DNA of 9,918 bases. It comes from an uncultured beta proteobacterium (GTDB taxonomy: Bacteria; Pseudomonadota; Gammaproteobacteria; Burkholderiales; Burkholderiaceae). Made by a program: the position numbers and the translations under genes. The DNA is taken from positions 1 through 9,918 of the forward strand of contig CAIYZI010000364.1 in NCBI GenBank assembly GCA_903930665.1, in the 5' to 3' direction. The notes beneath the pieces were generated by a model. It was given only the letters and a program-made list of their open reading frames with translations. It had not been told where the DNA came from and did no database searches. Shown here one piece after another: positions 5,859 through 9,918 of this stretch (position 1 is its first letter; each line of letters starts with the position of its first letter).

Positions 5859-8276
5859 ATGTCAAGCCAACCTTTAAAATCTGCCGTATTGTGGTGTTGC
5901 TTACTTTTATTTTCTTATCCATTTTGTGCGCTGGCATTAGATGCCATGACAAATAACGATCCTAGCGAGCTTTCATACCAACGGGCACTTCAATTTAATA
6001 AGATTGGCCACTACGCAGAATCCACATCCATCTTGAAGTCTTTGATGATTTCTAATCCAACTATAGATAGATATAGATCAGATTACATTGCTGTTAATAG
6101 CAACGCTGGACTGTGTAAAGAGGTATTTCAATATGCCAACCTTCTTTATTTGGATGCGGCCCCCACTTACGTCAAAGAAGCGGTACTCGGGTGTTCTGAT
6201 GAAAAAGACAGCCTTCAAAGAGCCTATGCTCTCGATCCACTTAAATCAACTAAAAGGGGCAAAGAAGTTGAATTGCAGATGATTCATTTGGCTTTGGAGA
6301 CTAAGAATAAAAATGCAGCCTTATATTGGAGTGAGCTCTGTTTAGCTGATTACCCAAAGGAGCTTGATGTTTGGAGAGTGCGAGCACAGGTGCTACGCAC
6401 ATATGGAGGGGAGTTTCAAGCACTTTTGATCTATGAGGATCTAGCAACATTATTGCCACGAGACCGTCCGCTACAAGATGAAATCATTGGGCTTTTGCTC
6501 GATATGGGGATTCCCCACCTGGCATTAAAGCGAATTGATCAAGAGGGCCCTGATATTCCTCCTGGCCTGAAATTAAGGGCAATGAGCAATGTGGGTGCTA
6601 TTGATGTGCGTTGGAGCGATGCTGATCCGTCAAATCCGCCGCATCGTTTTGAGTATGCTGATAAAAGTATCTTAGCTTTGCAGGCTGCACAGGAGTATGC
6701 AAAGTCTATTAATGCCCCCGCTGAAAAAATGAGGTCAATTGAATATGACTTGATTGTTGCTTATGAAAGACGAGGGGATTGGAAGCGGGGTATAGCTCTA
6801 TATGAGGATTTATTGGCACGGGGACTTGATATTCCTGATTATGTTAAGTTGTCAGCAGCCATTGAGTTGGGGGGTGATCACCAATATGCCCGGGCGGGTG
6901 AGATCTTGCAGGGCTTGTACCAGCGTCATCCGAATAGCCCTGAAATTCTTGTAAATTACTATTTCAATTTAATCGAATTGGATCAATTTTCTGAGGCCCA
7001 GTTAATCTTAAATGAGCGCTTGAATGAGGCTAAAAGTCATTCTAGCGAAAAAAACTTCTCCGCCTCCAATTACACCCAGATATTAATCGGTCAAGCTCTA
7101 ATACAGGCTTATCAGGATCGAAATGCTCAAGCTTTTGAGATGATCACACGGCTTTTAGAGGATATTCCTGCAAATAATGATGCTCTGAAAGCTGCGGGCA
7201 CCATTAGTCAGTGGCAAGGAAATTATATGCAGTCAGAGGAGTATTTCGCTATCGCTCTCAGCCAAGATCCAGCTGACATAAATTCCAAATTGGGCTTAGC
7301 AAATGCCAGAATGAGTCAGGGCAATATTGAATATTTTAAGCAAACAGTCAATCAAGTGAAATCGGACTATTCAGATTTAGATGATGTTCAAAAAGCAGTC
7401 AGACATCTTAATCAATTTGAGGGCCCCTACATTACAGGCAATTTTGGATTGGGTAATGGTACGGCTTCCGCAGGGTCCAACAGTACATGGACTGGAGATC
7501 TCAGGGGCTATTCAGTTCCGATAGATGATGCGTTCCGCGGTTTTGCCAGATATCGGGGTTTATATAGTGGACCAGCCATTCAGGCCAATGTTCAGGGTGT
7601 GGGTGGCGGCGTTCAATATACCGGCATTAATCGAAGCGGTGAAGTCGAGGTGGGCGACATGGGATATGCCCGGGTGGAGGGTGCCCAGGTTTTAGATGAC
7701 CATTGGTCCGTTAGCACTTCGTATGAAAAAAATGCCTTTTATCTATTGCCTGGCGCGCTGTATGCCAACTTTGCTGGAAATGTAGCCGGGACCAGCCTGA
7801 AGTGGAAGAATGGTGAAACTACAGAGTCTTATATAGGTTATCGTTATTGGACTTTTGCGGATAACTATAAACAAGAAGCCTATGGTTCTATCACGCAAAG
7901 ATTGTTAACGGAATATAACTATAAGCTTGATGTGTCAGGCTGGGTCGGTTACCAAGAAAATACCAATCCAAATGTCGCTTATTTTGCCCCTGCTAGCCAA
8001 ACTGAGTATTCGGGGGCTTTGAGTTTGAAGGTTCTGCAATGGCGTGACCTTGAGACAAAAACATATGATTTTTGGCATCGATTTTATGTGTCCTATGGCC
8101 AAGTTACTCAAGCGAGCTACATCACTTTGCCTATGAATAGTTATGGCTACGGACAGGACTTTAATATTGGTGAGCGCAAAACCCTAAGTTGGGGTATCGG
8201 CAGAACTAGTTTTCCTTTTAATGGTGAAAGGTCCAGTTACATAACTGGTTATCTTAATTTTGAGGTGCACTTTTAA
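5859..8276 (+). CDS. pgaA: PgaA-like PNAG export porin (TPR plus outer-membrane barrel)
   Basis: The 805-residue protein, against about 807 in E. coli, is the outer-membrane secretin-like porin that releases poly-beta-1,6-N-acetylglucosamine. A signal peptide (LKSAVLWCCLLLFSYPF, cleavage after ALA near residue 27) precedes a long alpha-helical TPR domain (about 33-515, with repeats such as ELSYQRALQFNKIGHYAEST and YMQSEEYFAIALSQDPAD). In E. coli PgaA this domain docks PgaB and the polymer. From about residue 522 (GPYITGNFGLGNG) to the end, the sequence alternates in barrel strands rich in Tyr and Trp and finishes FEVHF, a C-terminal Phe BAM signal. No strong Shine-Dalgarno precedes ATG 5859, but no better start gives a signal peptide. 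The stop overlaps the pgaB start by one base. Assignment rests on architecture, length and the pgaB neighbour. Confidence 0.9.
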   Translation: MSSQPLKSAVLWCCLLLFSYPFCALALDAMTNNDPSELSYQRALQFNKIGHYAESTSILKSLMISNPTIDRYRSDYIAVNSNAGLCKEVFQYANLLYLDAAPTYVKEAVLGCSDEKDSLQRAYALDPLKSTKRGKEVELQMIHLALETKNKNAALYWSELCLADYPKELDVWRVRAQVLRTYGGEFQALLIYEDLATLLPRDRPLQDEIIGLLLDMGIPHLALKRIDQEGPDIPPGLKLRAMSNVGAIDVRWSDADPSNPPHRFEYADKSILALQAAQEYAKSINAPAEKMRSIEYDLIVAYERRGDWKRGIALYEDLLARGLDIPDYVKLSAAIELGGDHQYARAGEILQGLYQRHPNSPEILVNYYFNLIELDQFSEAQLILNERLNEAKSHSSEKNFSASNYTQILIGQALIQAYQDRNAQAFEMITRLLEDIPANNDALKAAGTISQWQGNYMQSEEYFAIALSQDPADINSKLGLANARMSQGNIEYFKQTVNQVKSDYSDLDDVQKAVRHLNQFEGPYITGNFGLGNGTASAGSNSTWTGDLRGYSVPIDDAFRGFARYRGLYSGPAIQANVQGVGGGVQYTGINRSGEVEVGDMGYARVEGAQVLDDHWSVSTSYEKNAFYLLPGALYANFAGNVAGTSLKWKNGETTESYIGYRYWTFADNYKQEAYGSITQRLLTEYNYKLDVSGWVGYQENTNPNVAYFAPASQTEYSGALSLKVLQWRDLETKTYDFWHRFYVSYGQVTQASYITLPMNSYGYGQDFNIGERKTLSWGIGRTSFPFNGERSSYITGYLNFEVHF

Positions 8277-9918
8277 TGCGAGTCTCTAAATGGATTATGG
8301 GCCTTTTAGCTTGCCTGCATTTAAGTGCTTGGGCAGGGAATGAATTCCAAGTCTTATGTTTTCATAACATTGTTCCATCGGCCGCTGATATTCATGAAAT
8401 TGATGAAGTAACGTCAGATCATTTAATAAATTATTTGTCGTGGCTTAAAGAAAATGGATACCATGTTGTTTCTACTCAAGATGTGATCAATGCCAAAAAA
8501 AAGGGAAAGCCTCTCCCGGAAAAAACAGTTCTGTTAACTTTTGACGATGGATATCAGAGTTTTTATACATATGCATTTCCATTGCTCAAGGCATTTAACT
8601 ATCCAGCTACTCTCGCAATTGTTGGTTCCTGGCTAGATGTTCCTCAAAATGGGGTGGTACTTTATGGCGACGAAAAGTTACCGCGCTCACAATTTTTATC
8701 GCTGCGAGAGCTCAGTGAGATAGCTCGTAGCCCCTTGATAGAAATTGCCTCACATACATATGACTTGCATCACGGCATTACTGGTAATGCCGAAGGTAAT
8801 CAAATGCCCGCTTTGACGACTTTAAAGTTCAATCAAGAATCAAAAACCTATGAAACGGAGCAGCATTATAAAAATCGGATATTTCTTGATTTAAAGAAAA
8901 ATAGCGAGTGGATCAGGGCCCATTTGGGCAAAACGCCTAGAGTAATTGTATGGCCGTATGGCAGATACAACTCAATTGCCCAGAATGCAGCAAAAGGTTT
9001 GGGGATGGAGATTGCATTGACCTTGGATGACGGTGAAAACATGGACGATCAAGCAATCGATAGTGTTAACCGCCTTTATCTTGTTCAAGATCCTCCGATT
9101 GGCCCATTTGCGGAATTATTGCGAAATAATGAAGTTGGCATACAGAGAGTTATGCATGTAGATTTGGATTATGTTTATGATCCAGACCCGAAACAGCAAG
9201 AGCATAATTTGGATTTGCTTCTAGAGCGAATTAAAAGCTCTGGCGTAAATACTGTCTATCTACAAGCATTTGCGGATGAAGATGGCAATGGAGTGGCTAA
9301 GAGTCTATATTTCCCCAGTCGCCATATGCCAATGAAAGCCGATCTTTTTGGACGTGTTAGCTGGCAAATTAAGACGCGACTTGGCATACGTGTATATGCC
9401 TGGATGCCTTTGCTTGCCTTTGATCCCGGACCAGAAAAATTGCAAGACTTGGATGTGGTTACTGCTACCGATGGCGGGAAGGGTATCGGTTACTTTCGTT
9501 TAAGCCCTTTTTCACTGCGTTCGCGAAAATTTATTCGTGAAATCTATGAGGATCTTGGCAAATATGCCTACTTTTATGGCATCGTCATTCATGATGACGC
9601 AACCTTATCTGATAAGGAGGATGCCAGTTCAGTGGCCCTCCAGTTTTATGCAAATGAGTGGGGTTTACCTCCAAATATTGATCAAATTGTTGCAGATCCA
9701 GACCTCCAGAAACAGTGGACTGAGAATAAAACGAAGGAGCTCACTCAATTTGCCTTGGAAATGAAGGTTGCTACCGAAACCTTCCGCAAACCATTGAGGA
9801 TGGCTAGAAACTATTACGCTCAAATCGCATTAAACCCAAATTCTGAAGACTGGTATGCGCAATCAATTCCTAACGCCATTGCTAATTTCGATTGGGTTGC
9901 CATTATGGCAATGCCATA
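8276..9918 (+). CDS. pgaB: PgaB poly-beta-1,6-GlcNAc N-deacetylase, 3' end beyond window
   Basis: PgaB removes some N-acetyl groups from PNAG in the periplasm so that PgaA can export it. The reading is 547 codons and still open at the window edge; E. coli PgaB has 672. The N-terminal CE4-type deacetylase domain shows H30 (CFHNIV), LTFDDGYQSF with metal and catalytic D90-D91, ASHTYDLHHG with H160 and H165 (the same 5-residue spacing as in E. coli), and VWPYG. A second domain from about residue 288 carries RVMHVDLDYVYD, VYLQAFAD, YAWMP, RLSPF and HDDA (439-442), the PNAG-binding glycoside-hydrolase-like half. The signal peptide probably cleaves after A20 (SAWA), so unlike E. coli PgaB it may not be a lipoprotein; the early Cys13 in LLAC is a poor lipobox. 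ATG overlaps the pgaA stop (TAATG), so translation is coupled. pgaC and pgaD should follow. Confidence 0.95.
   Translation, partial: MRVSKWIMGLLACLHLSAWAGNEFQVLCFHNIVPSAADIHEIDEVTSDHLINYLSWLKENGYHVVSTQDVINAKKKGKPLPEKTVLLTFDDGYQSFYTYAFPLLKAFNYPATLAIVGSWLDVPQNGVVLYGDEKLPRSQFLSLRELSEIARSPLIEIASHTYDLHHGITGNAEGNQMPALTTLKFNQESKTYETEQHYKNRIFLDLKKNSEWIRAHLGKTPRVIVWPYGRYNSIAQNAAKGLGMEIALTLDDGENMDDQAIDSVNRLYLVQDPPIGPFAELLRNNEVGIQRVMHVDLDYVYDPDPKQQEHNLDLLLERIKSSGVNTVYLQAFADEDGNGVAKSLYFPSRHMPMKADLFGRVSWQIKTRLGIRVYAWMPLLAFDPGPEKLQDLDVVTATDGGKGIGYFRLSPFSLRSRKFIREIYEDLGKYAYFYGIVIHDDATLSDKEDASSVALQFYANEWGLPPNIDQIVADPDLQKQWTENKTKELTQFALEMKVATETFRKPLRMARNYYAQIALNPNSEDWYAQSIPNAIANFDWVAIMAMP

Noticed and set aside
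6088..6282. Plus-strand open frame within pgaA
   Set aside because: It is an out-of-frame shadow of the TPR-coding sequence.
9537..9764. Plus-strand open frame within pgaB
   Set aside because: It is an out-of-frame shadow; the pgaB frame through this stretch carries the conserved HDDA motif.

Overview
This looks like a bacterial chromosomal segment from a Gram-negative proteobacterium. It carries outer-membrane beta-barrel genes, a Tat-exported enzyme, a PgaA/PgaB exopolysaccharide export pair and a YhaV/PrlF toxin-antitoxin pair. The AT-leaning composition, genomically encoded tRNA CCA and protein flavour would suit a freshwater betaproteobacterium such as Polynucleobacter, but that assignment is an inference and no marker gene in the window proves it.

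Left part (1-1520). A complete tRNA-Ser(CGA) at 16-105 is followed, on the minus strand, by a prlF-yhaV type II toxin-antitoxin module. About 1.25 kb from the tRNA lies a decayed second copy of a tRNA-Ser 3' half (about 1328-1376). It keeps the T-loop and the CCA end at the same spacing as the intact gene. The toxin-antitoxin pair is therefore bracketed by tRNA-derived direct repeats, the layout expected of a worn-down tRNA-targeted island. prlF has a good promoter with a perfect palindrome in its spacer. yhaV is open over its full family length but has no ATG, GTG or TTG before its conserved N-terminus, so the toxin may be silenced or may use an unusual start.

Middle part (1522-5404). A minus-strand gene for an unassigned outer-membrane beta-barrel protein diverges from a two-gene plus-strand unit. 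The first gene of that unit is a Tat-exported sulfatase-superfamily hydrolase. The second, 10 nt downstream, is a secreted Ntn-type amidohydrolase of the choloylglycine hydrolase / penicillin V acylase family, whose catalytic Cys is placed exactly at the signal-peptide cleavage site.

Intergenic region (5405-5858). This 454-nt gap is structured. It holds two facing copies of a short palindromic repeat, then a perfect 9-bp inverted repeat whose right arm contains a strong Shine-Dalgarno for a possible 22-codon peptide.

Right part (5859-9918). pgaA (outer-membrane porin with TPR domain) and pgaB (deacetylase and glycoside-hydrolase domains) overlap by one base. pgaB runs off the window end, so pgaC (synthase) and pgaD are expected downstream. 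Together these export partly de-N-acetylated poly-beta-1,6-N-acetylglucosamine (PNAG), a biofilm matrix polymer. The sulfatase, the amidohydrolase and the extra barrel upstream could be periplasmic or envelope partners of that locus or an unrelated envelope cluster; the sequence alone does not decide.
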